A stretch of DNA of 64,000 nt, taken from assembly GCF_001904745.1 (NCBI RefSeq), contig NZ_MRCD01000004.1, positions 62,001-126,000 on the forward strand, given 5' to 3'. The notes below the pieces were generated by a model that saw only the letters and a program-made list of their open reading frames with translations, searched no databases and was not told the origin of the DNA. Made by a program: the position numbers and the translations under genes. This DNA is from Calothrix sp. HK-06. GTDB lineage: Bacteria; Cyanobacteriota; Cyanobacteriia; Cyanobacteriales; Nostocaceae. Shown piece by piece: positions 19,100 to 27,314 of this stretch (positions are counted from its first letter, which is position 1; each line of letters begins with the position of its first letter).

Positions 19100-20455
19100 A
19101 TGACAACCTTAAAAAAACCGACTCTAAAAAAGCTTGCTATTCGTGGTGCAATGTGGACGATTATTGGTTACGGCGCCAGTCAATTTGCGCGATTAGTGAG
19201 TAATATTATATTAACTCGGTTATTAGTGCCAGAGTTTTTTGGGTTGATGGCAGTAGTGAATACGCTGCTGATGGGTATAGAGTTATTTTCAGACCTTGGT
19301 ATCGGTCAAAGCATTATTCAAAACAAACGTGGTGAAGAACGAGAATTTTTCAACACTGCATGGACACTACAAGCAACACGGGGGTTCTGGGTATGGTTGA
19401 TTTGTTTAGCAATTACATATCCCGCAGCAAAATTTTATAATGAACCGCGACTATTATGGTTAGTCCCAATTATGGGGTTAACATCCATTATCCTTGGATT
19501 CGCCTCACCGGCGCCTCATATACTTAACCGTCGTATGGAAGTTGGTAAAGTCATAATGTTCGACTTTATCGTGCAAATACTATCACTAATAGTATTGATA
19601 ACTTTAGCTTGGTGGTTACGCAGTTTGTGGGCATTCGCAATTAGTGGACTAATTGGAGGTACAATTCGTGCGATTGGTAGTTTCCTCTTAATTCCAGAAC
19701 AAAGACCAAAATTTTCTTGGGACAAAGCAGCACTCAAAGAACTTCTATCTTTTGGTAGATGGATGTTCATAGCCACAGCAATTATGTTCTTAGCAGAGCA
19801 ATCTGACCGATTAATATTAGGTAAGTTACTATCATTTCAAACGGTAGGTGTGTATACTATCGCAGCGACACTAGCAAATATGCCGCGTGAAGTAATAAAA
19901 ACCTTAAGCTATCGAGTCATATTCCCAACAATATCGAATCAAACCGACTTACCAAGAGAAACCTTACGAGCAAAAATAGTTCGTCAACGTCGGTTGATAG
20001 TATTTGGATGTGCAGTATTGTTAGCAATACTAGTAAACATTGGAGACTTTGTTATTGCTCGACTTTATGACCAAAGGTATGCAGAAGCAGTATGGATGAT
20101 GCCAATACTTAGCTGCGGTGTATGGTTCTCAATCTTGTATTACACAACAAGTCCAGCTTTACTAGCGCTTGGGAAACCATTATACTCTGCTCAAAGTAAT
20201 TTACTAAGATTTTTATTGGTAAGTATTGGTATGCCATTAGCGTTTACTACACAAGGAATATTGGGAGTAATTGTTGTGATAGCATTTTCAGACTTTCCAT
20301 TGTATCTTGGAAACCTTTATGGTTTATGGTGCGAAAAACTTTTTTGTTTCATTCAAGATGTCCAAGCAACAATATTGTTTGTGGGAATGTTAGCTTTGTT
20401 CGTTTTGATTCGTAGTTCTCTCGGTTTCGGAACTCCATTTCAAATTTTTATGTAA
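19100..20455 (+). CDS. MOP-superfamily oligosaccharide flippase (Wzx-like)
   Basis: 451-aa polytopic membrane protein. The start T-L-K-K-L-A-I-R-G-A-M-W-T-I-I-G-Y and the following S-N-I-I-L-T-R-L-L-V-P-E-F-F-G-L-M are the standard N-terminus of polysaccharide-transport (RfbX/WzxC) proteins. About 11-12 hydrophobic segments follow. It should flip undecaprenyl-PP-linked repeat units to the periplasmic face for the Wzy-like protein at 12927 and the Wzc-like protein at 2713. The TAA stop at 20453-20455 runs into an AGAAACC palindrome. Confidence 0.9.
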   Translation: MTTLKKPTLKKLAIRGAMWTIIGYGASQFARLVSNIILTRLLVPEFFGLMAVVNTLLMGIELFSDLGIGQSIIQNKRGEEREFFNTAWTLQATRGFWVWLICLAITYPAAKFYNEPRLLWLVPIMGLTSIILGFASPAPHILNRRMEVGKVIMFDFIVQILSLIVLITLAWWLRSLWAFAISGLIGGTIRAIGSFLLIPEQRPKFSWDKAALKELLSFGRWMFIATAIMFLAEQSDRLILGKLLSFQTVGVYTIAATLANMPREVIKTLSYRVIFPTISNQTDLPRETLRAKIVRQRRLIVFGCAVLLAILVNIGDFVIARLYDQRYAEAVWMMPILSCGVWFSILYYTTSPALLALGKPLYSAQSNLLRFLLVSIGMPLAFTTQGILGVIVVIAFSDFPLYLGNLYGLWCEKLFCFIQDVQATILFVGMLALFVLIRSSLGFGTPFQIFM

Positions 20456-20519
20456 GAAACCGGGTTTCTGGTTAAATCTTTATTTTAATTACAATATCGA
20501 TATAAGAAACCCGGTTTCT
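20455..20519. repeat. Two AGAAACC-N-GGTTTCT palindromes
   Basis: Copies at 20455-20469 (centre G) and 20505-20519 (centre C), 35 bp apart. They are on opposite orientations of the centre base, so the pair can also pair with each other as one long hairpin. The first abuts the flippase stop codon. Confidence 0.85.
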
Positions 20520-20600
20520 AGTTTTAATAGCGTTGTATTGAGTTGTGACTTACAGCAACTTATAAAAAAGCGCTGTTTGTTCTTTATCGCTTTTAATATC

Positions 20601-21632
20601 ATGTTAAAGACAGCATCTCTTTGGAAGTGGCAATATTCACATTGGAATAAACCAATCGACGAGCGAATTCTTGGCTATACAATTTTACTACCCGTTCCAG
20701 GTGATTTACCAGTTTTTCTCAAGATTGCTTTAGAAACTTGTTCAAATCAAAAACCAGATGGTTTATTTGAAACCCTTGTCATACCAGACCAACTTGTACC
20801 AGGTTTTTCTGAACTAGTCGAAGAAACGCGCCACAAGTATCATACTCCAATTCGTTTAATTAATCCCAACCCTTTAGAGCAAATAATTTCCCGTTACCAA
20901 AATAATCCGCACAACAACCATTGGTTACAACTTATTCGTGGAGTCAGTGCAACTCAAACGACACACGCACTTCTACATGATGCTGATTTGTTTATTACCG
21001 AAGATAAATTCATGAAGATTCATTACGAAACTTGTGAATCAGAAAATTTAGCATGTCTTGGTGTAAGTCCGGTATGGGATGCTTGGTATAAAGAAAATGG
21101 ATTGAATCATCTCACCGCAACGTGGGAAATGATGTTCAACGTAGACTGGGTCAGAAATTTTCGTCCGTGGGAACATCGTGGACATGACGGAGAAATATTA
21201 GGTCAACTTCATACATTTGATACAACTCTATATCCGCAATGCCAGACTAAACCAGAGTTGATAAGGTATCACCAACAAGAATGGGGATTTATTCACTTCA
21301 ATTACGTCATTTGTACTTATCGTTGGTTTCAAAGAAGTAAAACACCATTTGAAGACGAATGCTTCCGAATTCTTTTAATTCGATTACTCATCGAAGCATT
21401 CGACAAATCAGGGTGGAAATATCAAGTTCCTTCTCTGGATGAATTAATCAAAGGTATAACAGACGAAACAAAAAGAGTCACCTACATCCAAGATAAAACA
21501 AGGCAAAATTACTCCTATTTTCGCAGCAAACTACAAACCCTTATCGACAGTAATCTTTTAGACGAAGAAAAAACCTATATACTCAGTGAAGGCGCCACCA
21601 AATTTGATAAAGTATTTGGGTATAGCATGTAA
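20601..21632 (+). CDS. Unknown protein, GT-A-like, in the polysaccharide locus
   Basis: 343 aa from the ATG at 20601; an in-frame TTG at 20538 would add 21 residues of atypical composition. Features: I-L-G-Y-T-I-L-L-P-V-P-G-D-L-P-V-F (about 24-40), then a strand ending in H-A-L-L-H-D-A-D-L-F (about 128-137), giving a D-x-D metal site as in GT-A glycosyltransferases. A later W-E-M-M-F-N-V-D-W stretch could be the acceptor region. I do not recognise a named family. Its place between the flippase and another glycosyltransferase supports a role in the same polymer; this is inference. Confidence 0.55.
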   Translation: MLKTASLWKWQYSHWNKPIDERILGYTILLPVPGDLPVFLKIALETCSNQKPDGLFETLVIPDQLVPGFSELVEETRHKYHTPIRLINPNPLEQIISRYQNNPHNNHWLQLIRGVSATQTTHALLHDADLFITEDKFMKIHYETCESENLACLGVSPVWDAWYKENGLNHLTATWEMMFNVDWVRNFRPWEHRGHDGEILGQLHTFDTTLYPQCQTKPELIRYHQQEWGFIHFNYVICTYRWFQRSKTPFEDECFRILLIRLLIEAFDKSGWKYQVPSLDELIKGITDETKRVTYIQDKTRQNYSYFRSKLQTLIDSNLLDEEKTYILSEGATKFDKVFGYSM

Positions 21633-21640
21633 CATTGATT

Positions 21641-21673
21641 GTCGGTTGGGTGAAGGAATGTAACCCAACATAC
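21641..21673. repeat. GGTTGGGT...ACCCAAC hairpin
   Basis: Imperfect inverted repeat (GGTTGGGT at 21644-21651 and ACCCAAC at 21663-21669), the same family as the better copies at 23698 and 47965. It follows the 21632 stop by about 10 bp and may act as a terminator. Confidence 0.65.
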
Positions 21674-21716
21674 ATCTACATGTGAATCTAAATTTATAGC
21701 TATAAAAGAAGGTAAT

Positions 21717-22775
21717 GTGAAGTACCACATCGTCTTAAGTCGTGCATTTGACTTAGAGTCCATAGCTCAAAATGCACAAACAGGTAAATCTCCTTGTCAC
21801 GTCATGTGGGAAGCAAGTCAAATTTTACAAGCTGAGATACATCGACCAGGCAAATCTCCACCTGTACAATCAGATACACTGCGTGCATTATTGATAGGTA
21901 ACAAAGAACACTGGGCATTAGCGCGTACACTATCACAAGAATTAACTGAAAACTCAGTAGTATTTTGTACAGGTGAAGACATAGGTATACCATTAGCTAG
22001 TTTATGTGGCGCCAATAAAAAGCGTCCAAAAACAGCAGTATTTATTCATAATATTAATCGATTACGTGGACGCTTGGCATTGAAACTATTCCAGGTGCAG
22101 GACAAAATAGACTTGTTCATGACTTATACATCAGCAAGTGTAGAATTTTTGCGCGACTATTTAAAATTACCAGAAAGTAAAATCAAACTATTTTTAGAAC
22201 AACCGACAGATATTACATTCTTCACACCAGGTAAAATTTCTGCGACTAAAACACGTCCAATAATAGCGAGTGCGGGGTTAGAAAAACGAGACTATCGTAC
22301 CCTTGCTGCTGCGACTCAAGACTTATTAGATATAGAAGTCAAAATTTGTGTAGCATCACCAAATGCCAAAGCAACAAAACGTGCATTCCCAGAAGTGGCG
22401 CCAAAAAATATGTCGTGTCGCTATTACGATTGGCAAGAGCTAGTACAATTATATAGAGATGCCGACATTGTAGTAATACCCTTATTTGAAAACAACTACC
22501 AAGCTGGACTAAGTACCATGTACGAAGCACTAGCATGTCGGCGCCCGGTTATAATTACAAAATCCCCAGGAATAATAACAGAGCTAGAACTTGCAGAGGC
22601 AATTAAAACTGTACCTCAAGGTGATGTACACGAATTACATCAAGCCATAACCGAATTACTAAACAACCCCCAAAAAGCAGACAACCTAGCACAACGAGGA
22701 TACGACTTAGTGCTAAAACACTACAACCACAAAATATATATAGATAAATTTGTAGAACAAATAAGTTCCCTGTAA
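21717..22775 (+). CDS. Family 4-like glycosyltransferase
   Basis: 352-aa GT-B protein. The C-terminal half has I-I-A-S-A-G-L-E-K-R-D-Y (about 183-194), a D-A-D-I-V-V-I-P-L segment (about 247-255), Y-Q-A-G-L-S-T-M-Y-E-A-L-A (about 260-272) for the nucleotide-sugar site and C-R-R-P-V-I-I-T-K-S-P-G next to it. The acceptor domain is short and divergent. Start is the GTG at 21717 with an A-G-A-A-G-G ribosome-binding site 4-9 nt upstream. It is the last gene of the polysaccharide locus on this strand; a 27-bp palindrome lies 15 bp after its stop. Confidence 0.75.
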   Translation: MKYHIVLSRAFDLESIAQNAQTGKSPCHVMWEASQILQAEIHRPGKSPPVQSDTLRALLIGNKEHWALARTLSQELTENSVVFCTGEDIGIPLASLCGANKKRPKTAVFIHNINRLRGRLALKLFQVQDKIDLFMTYTSASVEFLRDYLKLPESKIKLFLEQPTDITFFTPGKISATKTRPIIASAGLEKRDYRTLAAATQDLLDIEVKICVASPNAKATKRAFPEVAPKNMSCRYYDWQELVQLYRDADIVVIPLFENNYQAGLSTMYEALACRRPVIITKSPGIITELELAEAIKTVPQGDVHELHQAITELLNNPQKADNLAQRGYDLVLKHYNHKIYIDKFVEQISSL

Positions 22776-22790
22776 AAACTATATATCCCC

Positions 22791-22817
22791 AAAATGTGAA
22801 CCAATGGTTCACATTTT
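22791..22817. promoter_or_regulatory. 27-bp palindrome, copy 1 (terminator or operator)
   Basis: Perfect arms AAAATGTGAACCA (22791-22803) and TGGTTCACATTTT (22805-22817) around one central base. Copy 2 is at 23545-23567. Flanking A and T tracts let it act as a bidirectional terminator for the glycosyltransferase operon and the DUF2085 gene. The symmetrical TGTGA...TCACA core also looks like a protein-binding site. Confidence 0.75.
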
Positions 22818-22968
22818 AGTTACAGCACCAGAGCCAATCTAAGTATATGCTAGTTAAATATAGTTTACGCCTGGGGATATTACCAAGCAGCAGAAAAACG
22901 GACGCTTGGTTTTGGTATAAGCTCTCTTTCAGGTATGGTTTTACTTATTGGCACCATCATTGGTATAG

Positions 22969-23472
22969 TTACAAAACTTGTTTCTGGTGGAGTATAGGCA
23001 TAGTAAATAAACCCCATGCTAACCCAGTAATGAAACCAAACGGTGTGACAATAAAATTATTAAAGTCCCACCATCCCAACACCTGCACAGCTAGCTCAAA
23101 AGGATAAGCCATCATTAAAATTGCAGCAATCGCGGCGCCGTTCCAACCGTACTGACTCAACCAGTAAAAACCTTTACCACCTGTAAGCGCAAATAAAACG
23201 CGCGAAATGAATAAACCTGTAACAGTACCATAACACCGCATACACACAGCCATAATAAATGGTGGCACCAGCATGACCCCCATATCAGGCTGTGGACACA
23301 CATAATGTCCCATAAAATAAATAATATCGGCAATTATCGGCAACATTGGTAAACCAGACGCAGCAAGGAAAGGAGCAACCAAAGGACCAACTACCATCCC
23401 TGAAAGCAAAAAGTCTCCAATAAAACTTACCCAGTTGATACGTGACTGTTTTTCTAAAATGGCGCCTTGCAT
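22969..23472 (-). CDS. DUF2085 membrane protein
   Basis: Small polytopic membrane protein (167 aa from the start chosen). Its signature is a Cys-containing loop G-H-Y-V-C-P-Q-P-D followed by M-A-V-C-M-R-C-Y-G (about residues 58-85), characteristic of DUF2085 (H-x-x-C...C-x-R-C). Function is unknown; the Cys/His set suggests metal or redox chemistry at the membrane. The frame continues upstream to 23625, but the extra 51 residues are atypical and cross the palindrome at 23545-23567, so ATG at 23472 is preferred. It is monocistronic. Confidence 0.75.
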   Translation of the reverse strand: MQGAILEKQSRINWVSFIGDFLLSGMVVGPLVAPFLAASGLPMLPIIADIIYFMGHYVCPQPDMGVMLVPPFIMAVCMRCYGTVTGLFISRVLFALTGGKGFYWLSQYGWNGAAIAAILMMAYPFELAVQVLGWWDFNNFIVTPFGFITGLAWGLFTMPILHQKQVL

Positions 23473-23544
23473 AGCCTGTTTGTAATAATTAGAGTTTATT
23501 GTAAAGATATTGTAATATTTAATGAATGAAAAATCCAATTGTAG

Positions 23545-23567
23545 AATGTGAACCAATGGTTCACATT
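23545..23567. promoter_or_regulatory. Palindrome, copy 2, upstream of the DUF2085 gene
   Basis: Perfect arms AATGTGAACCA (23545-23555) and TGGTTCACATT (23557-23567), the same core as 22791-22817. It lies 73-95 bp upstream of the DUF2085 start, where an operator would be expected. Confidence 0.7.
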
Positions 23568-23697
23568 TTAATAATGGCGCCAGGACAATATAATTAAGTT
23601 TAGTTAAATTAATGACTTTTGACAATAATAAAATGGTGTATTTAGCTCAATATAAACACGTAAATTGTGATATTGATGTCATTAAAAATACTAGACT

Positions 23698-23730
23698 GTA
23701 GGTTGGGTGGAGGAACGGAACCCAACCTAC
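23698..23730 (-). terminator. GTAGGTTGGGT hairpin after agrE
   Basis: Perfect 11-bp arms at 23698-23708 and 23720-23730 with an 11-nt loop, 5 bp beyond the agrE stop codon. The position suits a terminator. It is also a member of a dispersed palindrome family (21641, 47965). Confidence 0.7.
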
Positions 23731-23735
23731 ATAAA

Positions 23736-25844
23736 TTAGCGTGTGGTTACGTAAGGACTGGTTAGCTTATCGAGTTGCTGTATTAGCAAACTTAGGAATA
23801 ACCCAACGTCTGTGACTACACCAACAGACTCTACAGAACCTCTATCACTTAATTTGGTTACGACTGCGGGGTTAATATCGACGCAAACCATTTTGACTCC
23901 CGCAGGTGTCATGTTACCCACACCTATGGAGTGCAACATTGAAGAAAGCATCAAAATCATTTCGGCGCCGCGAATATGTTCTGTATACTCAACTTGTGCT
24001 TTAATCAAATCCATTTGAGTATCAGGAAGAGGGCCATCATCACGAATCGAACCAGCAAGTACGAAAGGTACGTTATTTTTAACGCACTCGTACATGATTC
24101 CACCTTTAATAATTCCTGCTTCTACGGCTTTAGCAATGCTACCATGACGGCGAATTGTATTTATTGCTTTGAGGTGGTGGCGATGTCCTCCACGTACAGA
24201 AACACCTCGTTTCATATCAACACCTAATGATGTTCCCATCATTGACTGTTCAATATCATGAACAGCGATAGCATTACCACCTAGCAATGCTTGTACATAA
24301 CCTTCACGAATTAAACGTGATAAATGTTCACCACCACCAGTATGAATTACCACGGGTCCTGCGGTGACAACTACTTTACCACCTGCATCGCGAATTTTAC
24401 GTAATTCCCAAGCTACCTGTTCTACAACTAATTCTACACGACGTTCGCTAGAAACACCTGACGACATAAAGCTAAATTCTTCAGCATTACGTTTCTCACG
24501 CGATTCAGTTTTACGAATAGTGCGGATACCTAAAACATCAACAACAACTTCTTCACCAACTTCTAAATCGCGTAATAATTTACACTTGGCAACAGTACCT
24601 TGAGGTGTTCGTGTAATTGCAATGGCGCCATCCATACGTTGATTTTGCACCTGTACCCACTCACCACTAATACGCACTTCAGTTGGGTATATAGTAGTGA
24701 CATAGAAATCATCAGGCGCCACACCGTTTTGCTCAACAGGCTCAAGTTTAGCATCGCGTTCATCTTCGGGTAAATCTACAGCACCCAAATCAATTAAGTG
24801 CGAAAGAATACTTTCCATGACTTCGTGGGAAGGTGCAGAAACTCTGACTTCTGCTGCCGAAGTACTTTGACGCTGTTCGCCCAAGTTAAAGTTTAATACT
24901 TGGAAGCTACCACCGTTATCAATAATTAAATCGAGTGCGCGGTTAATTAAACCTGAATCAAGTAAATGTCCTTCAAGTTTGAGTATACGACTTTCAACAT
25001 ACACACTTGCATGAACTTCATCGCGTACAGGTTCAGTGGTGCGTAATGTCAAACATTTTGCGGCGCCACCTGCCTTAAGAAATTCAGTTAATGGAGTTTC
25101 GAGTATTTGAAAACCAACTTCTTGTAGTCGTGCTTTTAAAGCATCAGAAGCTTTATTCATTACGACAATATGGTCGATGTTAACTGCATTACAAGCAAAG
25201 TTAACTGCGTCAGCTTCTTCAAGAATAATGCGTTTTTCTGCTGCTACACGCATTTCAATTAGGCGGTTTGAGTATGAGTCAAAGGCGCCGGGATAGTAAA
25301 GTAAATACCCGTTAGCCAAAGGACAAAAACAGGTATCAAGATGATAAAATCTATCATCAATAAGACGTAAAGACAACACCTCAATATCAAGCCACTTTGC
25401 TAAATAAGGGTGTGAGTCTAATTCTGAACGAAAACCGTATGCTGCCCAAAGCCAGCGTCCTTCTCGGTCTAGAAGCGCATCGCCGGCACCTTCAAAAGGT
25501 AAATCTTTGGGAAGTTCGTAGACAGTATAACCATTTTGTTCAAACCAAGCTTTAAAAAATGGTTCCTCTCCCTGCCGTTCTTTGTGTAAAAAGCGACTTA
25601 AAACAACATTTTTACCTAGCACTAATCCAGCATTGGCGGTAAAAACCATATCAGGCACACCTTTTACAGGCGCCACCAAATCTACAATTGCGTGTTCTTT
25701 GAGTATATGGTGTAAACCCTGCCACTGTTCAACAGCCTTATCGCGCGAAGACTTATGGATATTTCCCTCCATCCAAGGGTTAATCACATAGTCCACATCA
25801 TAGTGGTCAGGAGCGCACATCAAAAACTTAATCCGAGGAGTCAT
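23736..25844 (-). CDS. agrE: Arginine dihydrolase / ornithine cyclodeaminase-type AgrE (ArgZ)
   Basis: 702-aa two-domain enzyme. The N-terminal arginine-guanidine-removing domain converts arginine to ornithine, 2 NH3 and CO2. It shows F-T-A-N-A-G with Asn71, the residue associated with the dihydrolase reaction, F-Y-H-L-D with His168 and G-G-A-A-K-C with the nucleophile Cys264, all at the positions I recall for Synechocystis ArgZ and Anabaena AgrE. The C-terminal half (from about 280) is the LOR/SDH-bifunctional-enzyme-like region (TIGR00300 type) with G-P-V-V-I-H-T-G-G-G-E-H and G-G-N-A-I-A-V-H-D, assigned to ornithine-to-proline conversion in Anabaena. In heterocystous species this enzyme mobilises cyanophycin arginine. 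ATG start at 25844; divergent from the radical SAM gene. Confidence 0.93.
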   Translation of the reverse strand: MTPRIKFLMCAPDHYDVDYVINPWMEGNIHKSSRDKAVEQWQGLHHILKEHAIVDLVAPVKGVPDMVFTANAGLVLGKNVVLSRFLHKERQGEEPFFKAWFEQNGYTVYELPKDLPFEGAGDALLDREGRWLWAAYGFRSELDSHPYLAKWLDIEVLSLRLIDDRFYHLDTCFCPLANGYLLYYPGAFDSYSNRLIEMRVAAEKRIILEEADAVNFACNAVNIDHIVVMNKASDALKARLQEVGFQILETPLTEFLKAGGAAKCLTLRTTEPVRDEVHASVYVESRILKLEGHLLDSGLINRALDLIIDNGGSFQVLNFNLGEQRQSTSAAEVRVSAPSHEVMESILSHLIDLGAVDLPEDERDAKLEPVEQNGVAPDDFYVTTIYPTEVRISGEWVQVQNQRMDGAIAITRTPQGTVAKCKLLRDLEVGEEVVVDVLGIRTIRKTESREKRNAEEFSFMSSGVSSERRVELVVEQVAWELRKIRDAGGKVVVTAGPVVIHTGGGEHLSRLIREGYVQALLGGNAIAVHDIEQSMMGTSLGVDMKRGVSVRGGHRHHLKAINTIRRHGSIAKAVEAGIIKGGIMYECVKNNVPFVLAGSIRDDGPLPDTQMDLIKAQVEYTEHIRGAEMILMLSSMLHSIGVGNMTPAGVKMVCVDINPAVVTKLSDRGSVESVGVVTDVGLFLSLLIQQLDKLTSPYVTTR

Positions 25845-26193
25845 AAAAATTACCAGCGTTTAGATGCCTAGAGCCTGTATTATATAGACCTGCAAACGCT
25901 ATCGTACCTGAAATAGCAAAAAACGTCTGCTTTTTAATTTTGATTAAATAGCTTGGCGATGCGGTTAATACAAACTGGCAACGGATGCAACGGATGTAAC
26001 GGATAGTTCTCCAGTTGCATCCGTTACATTCGTTACGTAATCCCTTGCCAAGGGCGCCCAATTGGAAACCACTACATCTAGTTGGGTAAAATCCGGTATG
26101 CTCAGTAATTAGGGCAAGTATTATTATAAGAAGTATAGAGATATAGCAACGCTTCTGCTACAAGCTTGAACACAACTCAATATAAGAATAATT
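25845..26193. other. Divergent intergenic region of agrE and the radical SAM gene
   Basis: 349 bp that should hold both promoters. It contains tandem ACGGATGYA units (25981-26005) facing an inverted set (26015-26037), so the segment can fold into a hairpin. No open frame was seen. Confidence 0.6.
25981..26008. repeat. ACGGATGCA-type motif, copy 1
   Basis: 28-nt segment matching 55981-56008 at about 24 of 28 positions. Both lie in divergent intergenic regions. The unit is a 9-bp near-repeat (ACGGATGCA, ACGGATGTA, ACGGATAG). Confidence 0.65.
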
Positions 26194-27258
26194 ATGATGC
26201 TCGCCGATAAAGTTAGTACTTCTAGCACCGAACTGCGTCCAGCGCGCGTTTGGATGCCAGAACGAGTAGTGTTTACACCCGCAGCACTTGACGAACCTTG
26301 GGGACAGAAGATTAAGCAGCGTATCGAAGCGCTCAATTTACCTATTGAAGAGTTGCCACGTAACCGTCTTACTGGTTTACGCGGAGAAACTGAGCGCGAG
26401 ACTTATGATATTTCTAAGCGTACCCTTGCTGTAGTAACGGCGCCACCAAGTCAGTTTAAGCTTAGTCCTATTCCACCTTCTGCTGACTGGCAGTTTCATT
26501 TAGCTGAGGGTTGTCCAGCACATTGTCAATATTGTTATTTAGCTGGCAGTTTAAGTGGCCCACCAGTAATTAGAGCATATGCGAACTTACCACAAATCTT
26601 AGAGAACTTAGCTAAATATGAACGACCTGGAAAGGCTACTAGTTATGAGGTTAGTTGTTATACTGACCCGCTTGGTATTGAGCATTTAACGGGTAGTTTA
26701 GCTGAGTGCATTCGTTATTTTGGTACTCGTGAAGATGGTTATTTGCGTTGGGTATCGAAGTTTGATGCTGTAGAACCACTTCTAGATTTACCGCATAATG
26801 GACATACTCGCTGTCGAGTCAGTGTAAATGCGGCGCCTATTTCTGGTAGGTTTGAAGGTGGTACTGCATCAGTTACATCTCGGTTGATGGGACTGCGAAA
26901 GTTAGCATTGGCGAAGTATCCAATTGGGTTAGTAGTGGCGCCAATTATGCCAATGGAAGATTGGGAAATGCACTACAGTAATTTGTTTGACCAAATTAGC
27001 AATACATTAGATTTTGAATGTGATTTAACTTTCGAGTTAATATCGCACCGCTTTACACCTGGTTCCAAAGAAGTATTACAAACCTGGTATCCCCACTCAA
27101 AATTAGATATGGACGAAGAAAAGCGCAGCGTTAAGCGTAATAAGTTTGGTGGTACTAAGTACGTGTACGATAACGATATTATGAAGAAACTACGCCGCTT
27201 CTTTGAAGGTGAAATTGGGCGCCGTTTCCCCAACGCCAAAATCCTATACTGGACTTAG
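26194..27258 (+). CDS. Radical SAM protein, spore photoproduct lyase family
   Basis: 354-aa protein with the cluster motif C-P-A-H-C-Q-Y-C-Y at residues 107-115 (C107, C111, C114), which binds a 4Fe-4S cluster for S-adenosylmethionine cleavage. L-A-E-G-C-P before it and the C-terminal S-H-R-F-T-P-G-S-K-E block (about 282-291) match spore-photoproduct-lyase-like (SplB) proteins, which in non-sporulating bacteria are of uncertain substrate; repair of UV-induced thymine lesions is only a possibility. ATG at 26194 is followed by a second ATG. It is divergent from agrE and ends at a hairpin shared with the convergent MBL gene. Confidence 0.82.
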   Translation: MMLADKVSTSSTELRPARVWMPERVVFTPAALDEPWGQKIKQRIEALNLPIEELPRNRLTGLRGETERETYDISKRTLAVVTAPPSQFKLSPIPPSADWQFHLAEGCPAHCQYCYLAGSLSGPPVIRAYANLPQILENLAKYERPGKATSYEVSCYTDPLGIEHLTGSLAECIRYFGTREDGYLRWVSKFDAVEPLLDLPHNGHTRCRVSVNAAPISGRFEGGTASVTSRLMGLRKLALAKYPIGLVVAPIMPMEDWEMHYSNLFDQISNTLDFECDLTFELISHRFTPGSKEVLQTWYPHSKLDMDEEKRSVKRNKFGGTKYVYDNDIMKKLRRFFEGEIGRRFPNAKILYWT

Positions 27259-27283
27259 GAACTCAAAAAATAAATTAATTATC

Positions 27284-27314
27284 TTGTGGAATGGGCATCC
27301 TTGCCCGTTCACAA
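27284..27314. terminator. Bidirectional hairpin, GGGCATCCTTGCCC repeat family
   Basis: Inverted repeat with arms from TTGTGGAA at 27284 to TTCACAA ending at 27314 and a TCCT loop. It lies between the convergent radical SAM and MBL genes. The MBL stop codon (27309-27311 on the minus strand) lies inside the right arm. Related copies: 34907, 35491, 35533. Confidence 0.75.

Noticed and set aside
22791-22817. Possible cAMP receptor (SYCRP1-type) site, TGTGA...TCACA
   Set aside because: The half-sites are 9 bp apart, not 6, so the helical spacing does not fit CRP-type binding; kept as a palindrome of unknown role.
22847-23107. Plus-strand frame of 86 codons opposite the DUF2085 gene
   Set aside because: It overlaps the better-supported minus-strand gene, has an unusual W/Y-rich composition and no ribosome-binding site.
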